64,000 nucleotides of DNA from Eutrophovita sp913057845 (GCA_963925895.1 CAWUVH010000008.1:62001-126000); one strand, 5' to 3'; shown: positions 7,254-15,420, counted from the first letter of the stretch. The notes: generated by a model not told the origin, from the sequence alone. Made by a program: numbers and translations.

Positions 7254-7711
7254 AAAAACTATCGGTGGCTAGGCCATCTGAGTTAAAGAATCATATCGGT
7301 GAGGATCTTGCCTTGAGCGAATGGGTTTGTGTGACTCAGGATATGATTAACATGTTTGCCCAATCGACTGGGGATCACCAATGGATTCATGTGGATGTTG
7401 AGCGTGCGGCCCAGGATACGCCGTTCGGGTCGACTATCGCCCATGGGTTTCTGACTTTATCTCTCCTTTCTAAATTCCTTAACGAGACGATTGATCTTGG
7501 GAAATCAAAAATGGGAATTAATTATGGGTTAAATCGCGTACGGTTTACCGCTCCAGTCAAAAGTGGGGCGATGGTTAGGGCTCGATTTGCGCTTCAAAAT
7601 GTAGTGCCGATAGATGATGGTGTGCAACTTGAGTGGGAGGTGACTGTTGAGGCTCAAAATGAGATAAAACCCGTTTTGGTTGCTGAATGGTTAACCAGAC
7701 GCTACGGCTAG
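7250..7711 (+). CDS. MaoC/NodN-type dehydratase
   Basis: A 153-residue hot-dog-fold protein of the MaoC/NodN type. The hydratase signature is FAQSTGDHQWIHVDVERAAQ followed by FGSTIAHGFLTLSLL, with the Asp/His pair in place. A C-terminal beta-strand segment gives INYGLNRVRFTAPVKSG. The start codon overlaps the aldolase stop by 4 bp, so translation is coupled. A coupled lyase and enoyl-CoA-type hydratase recall pathways in which a CoA ester or 2-oxo acid is hydrated before or after C-C cleavage. This is inference; stand-alone MaoC proteins have many substrates. Confidence 0.87.
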   Translation: MKKLSVARPSELKNHIGEDLALSEWVCVTQDMINMFAQSTGDHQWIHVDVERAAQDTPFGSTIAHGFLTLSLLSKFLNETIDLGKSKMGINYGLNRVRFTAPVKSGAMVRARFALQNVVPIDDGVQLEWEVTVEAQNEIKPVLVAEWLTRRYG

Positions 7712-7735
7712 ATTATTCTTAACTGAAGTAAAAAA

Positions 7736-8134
7736 ATGTCTCAACTCGATTTAAGGCAATTGCAACAAACGGTCCACTCCCTTAGGGATGAGCTCGAAAA
7801 AAGTGCAGCTAACACGGAACGCGAAGTTCAAAAAGAGCGAGCAAAGTCGTCTGATGAAATCCAACAGTTAAAAAATGCGACGCAGGCGGTCAGAGATTCG
7901 CTTGAGGAACATAAACATGAGGCAAATGAATTGTTACAGCACGCACAAATGACACTAGATAACGAAAATAGACAGCTGCGGGCAACTGCCTCAGCGCTTC
8001 GCGACGAGCTAGAGCGCGAGAAACAATCGTCCATTCGGGCGATTGATGAAGTGGAGCAAGAGTTCAGTAAAGAAAAGCGCAGTCTACAAGAACAGATCCA
8101 AAAGCTGAGAGATCAATTAGAGGTTAACGCATGA
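7736..8134 (+). CDS. Small coiled-coil protein coupled to the cyclase
   Basis: A 132-residue, highly charged protein with no Cys, Gly or Trp. It is predicted to be one long alpha-helical coiled coil with repeated LRDELEKS/LRDELERE/LRDQLEV units and regular hydrophobic spacing from about residue 5 to 130. No signal peptide or membrane segment is seen. Its stop overlaps the start of the downstream adenylate cyclase (ATGA at 8131-8134), which predicts coupled synthesis and perhaps a stable complex. I recognise no named family. A role as scaffold, localisation factor or regulator of the cyclase is inferred from position only. Confidence 0.72.
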   Translation: MSQLDLRQLQQTVHSLRDELEKSAANTEREVQKERAKSSDEIQQLKNATQAVRDSLEEHKHEANELLQHAQMTLDNENRQLRATASALRDELEREKQSSIRAIDEVEQEFSKEKRSLQEQIQKLRDQLEVNA

Positions 8135-10425
8135 GTGCCAAAGAAGAGCTCGCTCCTCTTAAAAAGAAGAGAAAAGGTACGAAAGATGAACGCCTAAAGC
8201 GTTCTCAGATTTTGCTCGATGTCACCCGTAGGTGTGCATCCTTAGCAAATATTCAGGATGTTTGGAAAGAGCTTGTGGGCATGACTTCTCATGAGCTCGA
8301 TTGTGATCGTGGCACTTTATTTTTAAATGATAAAGAAACTAATGAGTTGTTTTCATTTGTCGCTCAGGGAAATTTGACGCGAGAAATTAGAATTTTAAAT
8401 GACAGTGGTATCGCTGGAGGTGTTTTCCAAACAGGGCAATCCAAAATTAGTGACGACCCATATAGTGATCCTATGTTCAATCGCGAGGTGGATCAGAGAA
8501 CAGGCTACACCACTAGGAACATAGCTTGTGTCCCTGTTAGGACTATGGCGGGTGAAAAAATTGGCGTCATGCAAACGTTAAATAAACGTGTCGGTGAATT
8601 TAACGAAGATGATCTAGAGCTGCTTGAGGAAATGACGACTCAGGCTGCGGTTGTTTTGCAGGGGCTCCAGCATTACGAACAGATCGACAAGATCCGAGAA
8701 AAAGAAAATGCTTTTTTGCAATTAATGTCCGACATTAATTCTGAATTTGAATTGTCTAGAATGTTGATGCGTGTCGTTCAGGAGATTACCGCAATGTTAA
8801 CGGCGGAGCGAGCGACGATCTTCATGTTTGATCAATCAACCGCAACCCTATTCTCCCAAGTGTCTGCGGGAGGGGAAATCAATGAGATACGCTTTCCTTC
8901 CCACCTAGGCATTGCTGGAGAAGTCTTTACGTCCGGTAAAAGTATGAATATTCCTTATGCTTACGCTGACCTGCGGTTCAATCCGGGTTTTGATAAACAA
9001 ACTGGTTTTTTTACTCGTTCGATATTATGTGTGCCGATCGTAAATAATGACAATGAAGCTATTGGCGTGACTCAGGTGCTCAACAAAAAGGGTGGTGTCT
9101 TTACGGATGAGGATGAGCAACGACTTAAAGCGTTTACCGCGCAGATCTCCATCAGTCTTCAAAACTCTAAATTGTTTGATGACGTGCAACGCATTAAAAA
9201 TTACAACGAAAGTATGCTGCAGAGTATGTCGAATGGTGTCTTGACGATGGACCCTTTGGGTGAGGTGGTTACTTGTAACACGGCGGCGTTAAAGATTTGG
9301 GAGGCGGAGGAGAATGATTTTGTCGGAAAGAAGATACAAGATCTAATTGAGGATGAGGGTAAGTGGATTCTTGATCAGATTGAGAAAGTTAAAACTGAAA
9401 ATACCCCTCAATTAATTTCCGACACTATGTTTACGCTGTCAGGAACGAATAAAACAGTCAATCTAACGTTTATGCCATTGGTTGCAGCTGAAGAAGATAA
9501 AGAGCTCGGTTCAATGATGATGTTCGAAGACATCAGTAGCGAAAAGCGCATGAAATCCACGATGTCGCGATATATGGATCCCGTCATTGCCGCGCAGATG
9601 ATGGAGGGCGATGGACAAGAGTTTTTGGGTGGAGTTAGCGCCGAAGCAACAGTCATGTTTACAGATGTTCGCGGTTTTACTACGATTACGGAGGAGTATG
9701 GCGCGCAAGGCACGGTCTCTTTTTTAAATGAGTACTTCTCTTTGATGGTCGACTGCATCAGTAAAGAGGGGGGGATGCTAGATAAGTTTATAGGTGACGC
9801 CATCATGGCTTGCTTCGGTTTGCCTATGCCGCATGATGATGATCCGGACCGAGCCATGCGTGCCTCCATCGCGATGATTCAAGCGCTTTGGGCTTGGAAT
9901 CATACTCGTCTTGCGAAAGGATTTAAGACTGTCGATATGGGCATTGGGTTGAATACCGATATAGTCGTTTCGGGGAATATCGGTTCGCCTAAACGCATGG
10001 ATTACACGTTGATTGGTGATGGAGTTAACTTGGCAGCTCGACTTGAAAGTGCCTGTAAGTCTTATGCTGCACGTATCCTTGTTAGCGACGCAACTGTTCA
10101 AAAGTTAAAAGGCACGTATCGCATGAGGGCGGTTGATTTGGTTGTGGTGAAAGGTAAAACTCAGCCAGTTAAGATTCATGAGGTTTTGGATTACCATGAC
10201 CAGACATCTTTTCCGAATTTGATGGATGTGGTTAATTTGTTCAACGATGGCATTGAAGCGTACCAAGGGGCGAAGTGGGACCGGGCGATAGAGCGATTCC
10301 AGCATTGCCTCAAATTGAACCCAACCGATCAGTTGTCGCAGAACTATGTAGAGCGTTGTGAGTTCCTTAAAGCAAACCCACCTGAGAAAGAATGGGATGG
10401 AGTCTGGGTGATGACTTCAAAATAA
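8131..10425 (+). CDS. GAF-GAF-PAS class III adenylate cyclase with C-terminal TPR
   Basis: A 764-residue cytoplasmic signalling enzyme. The order is: basic N-terminus, GAF-A (about 22-178), GAF-B (about 205-345), PAS-like domain (about 360-485), class III cyclase domain (about 500-690) and a TPR-like tail (about 705-755). Metal-binding Asp are D512 (MFTDVRGFT) and D556 (DKFIGDAIMA). K552 and T626 (MDYTLIGDG) are the adenine-selecting pair, and N633 and R637 (VNLAARLE) stabilise the transition state, so a catalytically competent adenylate cyclase is expected. GAF-B carries a full NK-x4-F-x3-DE motif (N318 to E329), the signature of cyclic-nucleotide-binding GAF domains. The layout resembles cyanobacterial CyaB1/CyaB2. 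It is coupled to the upstream coiled-coil gene. Confidence 0.92.
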   Translation: MSAKEELAPLKKKRKGTKDERLKRSQILLDVTRRCASLANIQDVWKELVGMTSHELDCDRGTLFLNDKETNELFSFVAQGNLTREIRILNDSGIAGGVFQTGQSKISDDPYSDPMFNREVDQRTGYTTRNIACVPVRTMAGEKIGVMQTLNKRVGEFNEDDLELLEEMTTQAAVVLQGLQHYEQIDKIREKENAFLQLMSDINSEFELSRMLMRVVQEITAMLTAERATIFMFDQSTATLFSQVSAGGEINEIRFPSHLGIAGEVFTSGKSMNIPYAYADLRFNPGFDKQTGFFTRSILCVPIVNNDNEAIGVTQVLNKKGGVFTDEDEQRLKAFTAQISISLQNSKLFDDVQRIKNYNESMLQSMSNGVLTMDPLGEVVTCNTAALKIWEAEENDFVGKKIQDLIEDEGKWILDQIEKVKTENTPQLISDTMFTLSGTNKTVNLTFMPLVAAEEDKELGSMMMFEDISSEKRMKSTMSRYMDPVIAAQMMEGDGQEFLGGVSAEATVMFTDVRGFTTITEEYGAQGTVSFLNEYFSLMVDCISKEGGMLDKFIGDAIMACFGLPMPHDDDPDRAMRASIAMIQALWAWNHTRLAKGFKTVDMGIGLNTDIVVSGNIGSPKRMDYTLIGDGVNLAARLESACKSYAARILVSDATVQKLKGTYRMRAVDLVVVKGKTQPVKIHEVLDYHDQTSFPNLMDVVNLFNDGIEAYQGAKWDRAIERFQHCLKLNPTDQLSQNYVERCEFLKANPPEKEWDGVWVMTSK

Positions 10426-10448
10426 TTTATTAAAAAAACGAGTGATAG

Positions 10449-10883
10449 ATGGTTAATGAAGATTTTCGTTTTTCGCATCAAATACGTGTGCGTTGGTCCG
10501 AGGTGGATGCGCAAGGGGTCGTATTTAATCCCCACTATTTGACGTTCGCTGATATTGGTATAACCGAATATTACCGAGCTATTGGGATGTCATACCCAGA
10601 CGCATTCGATGTCGCCGTAGCTGATCTTTACGCAAAAAAAACTCAAATTGAGTATCACGCAGCGGCTCGATACGATGAGGTGCTTGAGCTTTTTGTTCGT
10701 GTTTCTCGCTTAGGGCGGAGTAGCTTTGATTTTGATATTGAGGTCACGCGTGCGGAGAAATCCATAGCGACGGTGCAGCTGACTTATGTCCACGCCAATT
10801 TAGAAAAGCAACAATCAGTCCCATTAACGCAGCAATTCCGGAACGCGTGCATCACGTTCGAGAAGGTTCCACCAAAGCGGTAA
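10449..10883 (+). CDS. Acyl-CoA thioesterase, YbgC/4HBT family
   Basis: A 144-residue hot-dog-fold thioesterase. The catalytic Asp motif is VRWSEVDAQGVVFNPHYLTF near residues 14-33, typical of the 4-hydroxybenzoyl-CoA thioesterase/YbgC group. Later strands read KKTQIEYHAAARYDEVLEL and TVQLTYVHAN. It hydrolyses an acyl-CoA to acid and CoA. It starts 23 bp after the cyclase stop and is followed by an acyl-CoA dehydrogenase about 100 bp away, so it belongs functionally with the acyl-CoA genes. The substrate is unknown. Confidence 0.88.
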   Translation: MVNEDFRFSHQIRVRWSEVDAQGVVFNPHYLTFADIGITEYYRAIGMSYPDAFDVAVADLYAKKTQIEYHAAARYDEVLELFVRVSRLGRSSFDFDIEVTRAEKSIATVQLTYVHANLEKQQSVPLTQQFRNACITFEKVPPKR

Positions 10884-10945
10884 ATGAATATCGTTGTATA
10901 GTTACATATTATGATTACGACTTTAGTCGAGAATATATTAAAGTG

Positions 10946-10963
10946 GTTTAACCCTCGTTAAAC
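10946..10963. promoter_or_regulatory. Palindromic operator candidate before acyl-CoA dehydrogenase
   Basis: A perfect 7-bp inverted repeat, GTTTAAC-CCTC-GTTAAAC, ends 18 bp before the ATG at 10982, between the likely promoter and the ribosome-binding site. A second short palindrome, CGACT-TT-AGTCG, lies near 10918. Palindromes of this size and position are typical targets of TetR or GntR repressors of acyl-CoA genes. No regulator gene is adjacent, so the assignment is positional. Confidence 0.4.
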
Positions 10964-10981
10964 GGTAAAGAAAGAGAGATT

Positions 10982-12196
10982 ATGGATTTTGAGTTTTCGT
11001 CAAAAGTTAAAGAGCTTCAAGCTCAACTCAACGCATTTATGGATGAGCACATTTATCCAAATGAAAATGATTTTCATGCCGAGGTTGAGGCTAATCGTAA
11101 GGCCGGAGATGCTTGGGTTCCGACTAAATTGGTTGAATCATTAAAGCTGAAGGCTCGTGAAAAAGGTCTGTGGAACTTGTGGAGACCTGCGGCGCATGGA
11201 GGGGGCTTGACCAATGTTGAGTACGCTCCCATGTGCGAGATTATGGGTCGAGTTACTTGGGCTTCTGAAGTGTTTAACTGTTCGGCTCCTGATACTGGGA
11301 ATATGGAGACGTTACTCCGATATGGGACGCCTGAGTTGCAGAAAAGTTGGGCCGAACCGTTGCTTGAAGGAAAAATTAGATCAGCATTTTTAATGACTGA
11401 GCCGGCGGTTGCTTCTTCCGATGCGACGAATATTGAGTGCGTTATTGAGCGTGATGGTGACGACTACGTGATTAACGGTCGCAAGTGGTGGTCTTCGGGC
11501 GCTGGTGATCCAAGATGCAAGGTTTTAATTGTGATGGGCAAGACTGACCCTGATGGGGCTGACCGGCATAAGCAGCAGTCGATGATCGTGGTTCCAACGG
11601 CGACGCCAGGTGTCAAGGTTGAGAGAGCTTTGACTGTTTTCGGTTATGACGACGCGCCACATGGTCACATGGAAGTGTCTTTGCAAAACGTTCGAGTGCC
11701 AGCCTCAAATATTCTTCTGGGAGAAGGGCGCGGATTTGAAATTGCGCAAGGTCGTTTGGGACCTGGGCGTATTCATCATTGCATGAGAATTATTGGTCAA
11801 GCTGAGCGGGCGTTAGAATTTATGATACGTCGCCTTAATTCCCGAGTGGCTTTTGGGAAGCCGGTGTCTCAACAGTCAGTTTGGCATGAGCGCATTGCTG
11901 AATCTCGAATAATGATTGACCAAGCTCGGTTATTAACTTTGAAGGCCGCGCATATGATGGATACTGTGGGAAATAAAGAAGCCAAAAAAGAAATAGGGAT
12001 GATCAAAGTGATTGCGCCTAACATGGCGCAAAAAATTATGGATTGGGCAATTCAAGCGCATGGTGGAGGTGGGGTTTGTCAAGATTTCCCTCTGGCGTTT
12101 ATGTGGGCTTGGAATCGTTCGATGCGTTTGGCTGATGGTCCAGATGAGGTGCATCGCGCTCAGGTGGCCAGACTCGAGTTAAAAAAATATATGTGA
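10982..12196 (+). CDS. Acyl-CoA dehydrogenase (ACAD10/11-like)
   Basis: A 404-residue acyl-CoA dehydrogenase. The N-terminal helical domain contains LWRPAAHGGGLTNVEYAPM, the beta-domain FLMTEPAVASSDATNIEC and INGRKWWSSGAG, and the C-terminal part QAHGGGGVCQDFPLAFMW and ADGPDEVHRAQVARLELKK. The WWSSGA and DGPDEVH patterns match the ACAD10/11 branch, which includes enzymes for long-chain and branched acyl-CoAs. AAGAGAGA before the ATG is a plausible ribosome-binding site. It is followed by a strong terminator and preceded by a palindromic operator candidate, so it is probably its own transcription unit. The substrate is unknown. Confidence 0.93.
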   Translation: MDFEFSSKVKELQAQLNAFMDEHIYPNENDFHAEVEANRKAGDAWVPTKLVESLKLKAREKGLWNLWRPAAHGGGLTNVEYAPMCEIMGRVTWASEVFNCSAPDTGNMETLLRYGTPELQKSWAEPLLEGKIRSAFLMTEPAVASSDATNIECVIERDGDDYVINGRKWWSSGAGDPRCKVLIVMGKTDPDGADRHKQQSMIVVPTATPGVKVERALTVFGYDDAPHGHMEVSLQNVRVPASNILLGEGRGFEIAQGRLGPGRIHHCMRIIGQAERALEFMIRRLNSRVAFGKPVSQQSVWHERIAESRIMIDQARLLTLKAAHMMDTVGNKEAKKEIGMIKVIAPNMAQKIMDWAIQAHGGGGVCQDFPLAFMWAWNRSMRLADGPDEVHRAQVARLELKKYM

Positions 12197-12217
12197 TTGA
12201 TATATTTTCTGAGACAT

Positions 12218-12250
12218 TGAAAAATCCCTAGCGCTGCTGGGGATTTTTTT
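12218..12250 (+). terminator. Rho-independent terminator after acyl-CoA dehydrogenase
   Basis: The hairpin pairs AAAAATCCCTAGC with GCTGGGGATTTTT around a GCT loop, with one G-T pair, and ends in a run of seven T. It starts about 22 bp after the stop codon at 12196. It is a textbook intrinsic terminator and separates this unit from the molybdenum hydroxylase operon. Confidence 0.88.
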
Positions 12251-12468
12251 GTGTGACAAATGTGCAAAATTTGTAGCTCTCTTTACAGATGTTCGGCGGT
12301 GTGGAAGTCTTAGTTTTAGCTGTTTTTTGTCAATTAATTCACCATCATCTTAATTTAGACACCCCGAATGGCGTTAACTAAGTTACAAGGCGTTATAAAT
12401 TTAAGTGATGCGATGCATACGTTGTTTTCTATGCCGCTAAGGAATTTTATGTTGCGTCGCAATATCCT

Positions 12469-12485
12469 CTTAGGGTAACCCTAAG
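12469..12485. promoter_or_regulatory. Perfect 17-bp palindrome, operator candidate
   Basis: CTTAGGGTAACCCTAAG has two perfect 8-bp arms around a single A. It lies 256 bp upstream of the iorA-like start. The site could bind a dimeric regulator; no U-run follows, so it is not a terminator on either strand. Confidence 0.4.
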
Positions 12486-12702
12486 ACTGCAAGGAAAGCC
12501 TTTCTCTTATTGTGGCCAGTTAGAATTGCTGAGATACGCATAGGCTCTCAGATAGAGTCGTTACCTACAGTTTATGCAACCGCAACAAATGCTTTGCTAA
12601 CGGAGCCTCTAAAATATCCATGAGAAGTTCATCCGGTAGGCTTGAAAACATACTGGTTATCATGTATTTTTACCACGTAACATATTTATCGTAGTTACAT
12701 AT

Positions 12703-12717
12703 TTAACAAATTGTTAA
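12703..12717. promoter_or_regulatory. Palindrome TTAACA-AAT-TGTTAA near the iorA-like start
   Basis: A perfect 6-bp inverted repeat with a 3-bp spacer ends 23 bp before the ATG at 12741, overlapping the probable transcription start region. It shares the TTAAC/GTTAA half-sites with the palindrome at 10946-10963. It overlaps the 12-mer TAGTTACATATT (12692-12703) that also occurs at 10899-10910. Confidence 0.35.
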
Positions 12718-12740
12718 GCTCTGAAAGGGGGAGTTTTAAT

Positions 12741-13190
12741 ATGAAAGTAAGCTTCAAAGTAAATGGTAAAAGCGAGACGGTTAGCGTCTCTGCGGATACA
12801 CCATTACTGTGGGTACTTCGCGACACGCTCGGATACACGGGCACGAAATTCGGTTGTGGAAAAGCTCTATGTGGTGCGTGTACAGTTCATCTAAACGGAC
12901 GTGCGGTGCGTTCCTGTCAAACACAGATAGGTTCCATAGCTGGTCAAGACGTGACAACCATCGAAGGTTTGGGTGGAAATCATAAAGTCCAGCGTGCATG
13001 GGAAGCATTAGATGTTCCTCAGTGTGGATATTGTCAGCCGGGGCAAATGATGTCTGCCTCAGCGCTTTTGTCTACGAACAAAAATCCTTCAGACGATGAT
13101 ATTGATGCGTTCATGTCGGGCAATCTTTGCCGATGTGGCACTTATCCTCGAATCCGCGCTGCTATTAAAGCCGCGGCGAAGATGTCCTAA
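12741..13190 (+). CDS. Molybdenum hydroxylase iron-sulfur subunit (IorA-like)
   Basis: Small electron-transfer subunit (149 residues) of a xanthine-oxidase-family molybdenum hydroxylase. The ferredoxin-like [2Fe-2S] cluster ligands are C39, C44, C47 and C59 (FGCGKALCGAC and RSC). The second, helical [2Fe-2S] cluster has C95, C98, C130 and C132 (PQCGYCQPG and NLCRCG). I chose the ATG at 12741 because a GGGGGAG site lies just upstream; the in-frame TTG at 12711 would extend past it. There is no signal peptide, so export would require co-transport with the Tat-bearing partner encoded next. The isoquinoline 1-oxidoreductase group is the closest I recognise; the substrate is unknown. Confidence 0.92.
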   Translation: MKVSFKVNGKSETVSVSADTPLLWVLRDTLGYTGTKFGCGKALCGACTVHLNGRAVRSCQTQIGSIAGQDVTTIEGLGGNHKVQRAWEALDVPQCGYCQPGQMMSASALLSTNKNPSDDDIDAFMSGNLCRCGTYPRIRAAIKAAAKMS

Positions 13191-13208
13191 CGAGGGAGGA
13201 ATCTAGAC

Positions 13209-15407
13209 ATGGAAATAATTGTAAAAAATGAAGCTCGTCGTGACTTTCTGAAAGTCAGCGGATCTGCTGCCGGTGGTTTAGCGTTGGCATTCTACTTGCC
13301 AGCTGCACGCATGGCACAAGCTGCTGATGGTGGTAGCCCAAACGCTTGGGTAAAAATTGCCGCTGATAACACAGTGACCATCATGGTTGCTCGTTCAGAA
13401 ATGGGTCAGGGCGTTTACACCTCAATGCCAATGCTCATTGCAGAGGAACTTGAGGTTGATGTGAACGCTATTAAAGTAGAGTTTGCCCCACCAGCTGAGG
13501 TTTACATTAACTCACTCCTTGGTGGACAGCTTACTGGTGGTTCAACAGCAGTTCGTGATGCGTGGGAAAAACTACGTAAGGCTGGTGCATCAGCTCGTAT
13601 GATGTTGGTTGCTGCGGCAGCTGACAACTGGGGTGTCGACGCAAGCAAGTGTAGCGCTGCTAATGGCATGATTAAAGGCCCTGGTGGCAAGAAGGCAACT
13701 TACGGTTCAGTCGCAGCGAAAGCTTCAACGATGGAAGTGCCGAAAGAAGTGCCATTGAAGCCAGCTAGCCAGTTTAAGGTCGTTGGTAACACCAAGCAAA
13801 AGCGTCTTGATACGGCTATGAAAGTTCGTGGTACCGCTGGATTTGGAATTGACACACGCATCCCAGGCATGAAGTACGCAGCAGTTGCGATGGCGCCAAT
13901 GATGGGTGGAAGCTTAATTTCTTATGACGATACGCGTGCAAAAAACATGCCAGGCGTTCATTCAGTGGTTCAGTACAGCCGCGGTGTTGCAGTAGTGGCT
14001 AAAGACTACTGGACTGCTAAGAAGGCTGTCGCTCTTCTTGATCCTCAGTGGGATGCGGGTCCAAATGCAGATTTGGATATGACCAGTCTCTGGTCAAAGA
14101 TGGAAGATGCATCAAACAGTGCAGGCGCTGTGTTCCGTGAAAGTGGCGATGCTGATCAAGGTTTGGCGCAGGCTGCAAATATGATTACTGCAGAGTATCG
14201 TTTGCCATTCCAGTCACATTCTCCATTGGAGCCACAGAATACGTTTGCACACGTTACTGCGGACAAGGCTCTGATCATTACACCAACTCAGTTCCAGCAG
14301 TTGGTACCTCACGTTGTAGCTGGCGCTACCGGCCTCAAGCCTGAGCAGGTTGAAGTTCAAACAACCTTCCTCGGTGGTGGTTTCGGACGTCGTGTTGAGG
14401 TTGACTACGCTATCGATGCTGCTGAAATCTCAAAGGCATCTGGGGAACCAGTCATGATGATTTGGTCACGTGAAGATGACATGACTCACGATTCATATCG
14501 TCCAGGTGGTATTTTCAAGTTCACGGCTGGTGTAGACGCGAAAGGAAAGCTTACAGCGCTTAAATTCAAGTCAACCAGTCCTTCAATTTCATCACGTTTG
14601 TTCCCAAGTATTGTGAAGGACGGTATCGACCCATTTGCAGTTGAGGGTATCGATAACTTCCCATATTTGGCTGACGCTGGTATGAACTTTAGTTATGTCA
14701 TGCATGACACAGGAGTTCAAGTCGGTTATTGGCGTGGTGTGTCGCACAACTTGAATGCCGTTGCGTTGGAGTGTTTCATTGATGAGCTAGCGACGAATGC
14801 TGGTGCTGATCCAATTCAGTACCGAATCGATATGCTCGATATGGGATCAACCAAACACGCATGGTCTGGTCTTTCAGCTGGTGTTCCAGTTGGCGCCAGA
14901 ATGAAGAATGTGTTGGAAGAACTTCGTAAGAAAGCCAACTTCGGCAAGAAGATGCCAGCAGGCAAAGGTCAAGGTATTGCAGTGATGGAGGGTTACAACT
15001 CTATCGTGGGTATCGTGGCTGAAGTATCTGTTGACGAGTCGATGGATGTGGTTGTTGATAAAGTTACGACTGTAGTTGACGGTGGTACGTTAATTCACCC
15101 TGATCAAGCTTTAGCCCAGGTTCAAGGTTCTATCAACTTTGGACAAGGTGCTGGTATGTTCAGTGAGATTACAGTTAAAAATGGTATCGTTCAGCAAGAT
15201 AACTTTGATAGTTATCGAGCCGTTCGTATCAATGAAACACCAAGAGTCATGGACACTCACTTTATTAAGAGTGATGGTGCTCCTGGCGGTCTTGGTGAAC
15301 CAGCAACCGCGGTTATCGTTCCAGCAATTGCTAACGCAATTCATGCTGCAATCGGTAAGCGTGTACGTACGTTCCCTGCTCTTCCAGAGAACGTTGCAGC
15401 TGGCTAA
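13209..15407 (+). CDS. Molybdopterin-binding hydroxylase large subunit (IorB-like), Tat-exported
   Basis: Large catalytic subunit (732 residues) of a xanthine dehydrogenase/isoquinoline 1-oxidoreductase family enzyme. The N-terminus carries a twin-arginine signal (ARRDFLKVSGSAAGG, then a hydrophobic stretch and AQA), implying folded export to the periplasm with its iron-sulfur partner. Molybdopterin-contact motifs are SHSPLEPQNTFAHV, FLGGGFGRRVEVDYA and GAPGGLGEPATAV; the Glu of GGLGE is the catalytic base of the family. GGGAGGA before the ATG is a very strong ribosome-binding site. Of 28 Arg codons, 24 are CGT or CGC, unlike the neighbours, which suggests high expression. It hydroxylates a heterocycle or oxidises an aldehyde; which one is unknown. 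Confidence 0.93.
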   Translation: MEIIVKNEARRDFLKVSGSAAGGLALAFYLPAARMAQAADGGSPNAWVKIAADNTVTIMVARSEMGQGVYTSMPMLIAEELEVDVNAIKVEFAPPAEVYINSLLGGQLTGGSTAVRDAWEKLRKAGASARMMLVAAAADNWGVDASKCSAANGMIKGPGGKKATYGSVAAKASTMEVPKEVPLKPASQFKVVGNTKQKRLDTAMKVRGTAGFGIDTRIPGMKYAAVAMAPMMGGSLISYDDTRAKNMPGVHSVVQYSRGVAVVAKDYWTAKKAVALLDPQWDAGPNADLDMTSLWSKMEDASNSAGAVFRESGDADQGLAQAANMITAEYRLPFQSHSPLEPQNTFAHVTADKALIITPTQFQQLVPHVVAGATGLKPEQVEVQTTFLGGGFGRRVEVDYAIDAAEISKASGEPVMMIWSREDDMTHDSYRPGGIFKFTAGVDAKGKLTALKFKSTSPSISSRLFPSIVKDGIDPFAVEGIDNFPYLADAGMNFSYVMHDTGVQVGYWRGVSHNLNAVALECFIDELATNAGADPIQYRIDMLDMGSTKHAWSGLSAGVPVGARMKNVLEELRKKANFGKKMPAGKGQGIAVMEGYNSIVGIVAEVSVDESMDVVVDKVTTVVDGGTLIHPDQALAQVQGSINFGQGAGMFSEITVKNGIVQQDNFDSYRAVRINETPRVMDTHFIKSDGAPGGLGEPATAVIVPAIANAIHAAIGKRVRTFPALPENVAAG

Positions 15408-15420
15408 TATGACGCTGTAT

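Larger units (their letters stand above)
12197..12740. other. 544-bp intergenic region with regulatory repeats
   Basis: This is the longest gene-free stretch in the window. It holds the terminator of the preceding acyl-CoA dehydrogenase, then about 490 bp upstream of the molybdenum hydroxylase genes. Two palindromes are visible (12469-12485 and 12703-12717). I see no open frame of convincing length on either strand. The size allows a long 5' leader, several regulator sites or a small RNA; none of these can be decided from sequence alone. Confidence 0.6.

Noticed and set aside
9408..9869. Minus-strand 153-codon open frame
   Set aside because: It lies wholly inside the cyclase coding region, where all catalytic motifs are on the plus strand; it is a shadow frame.
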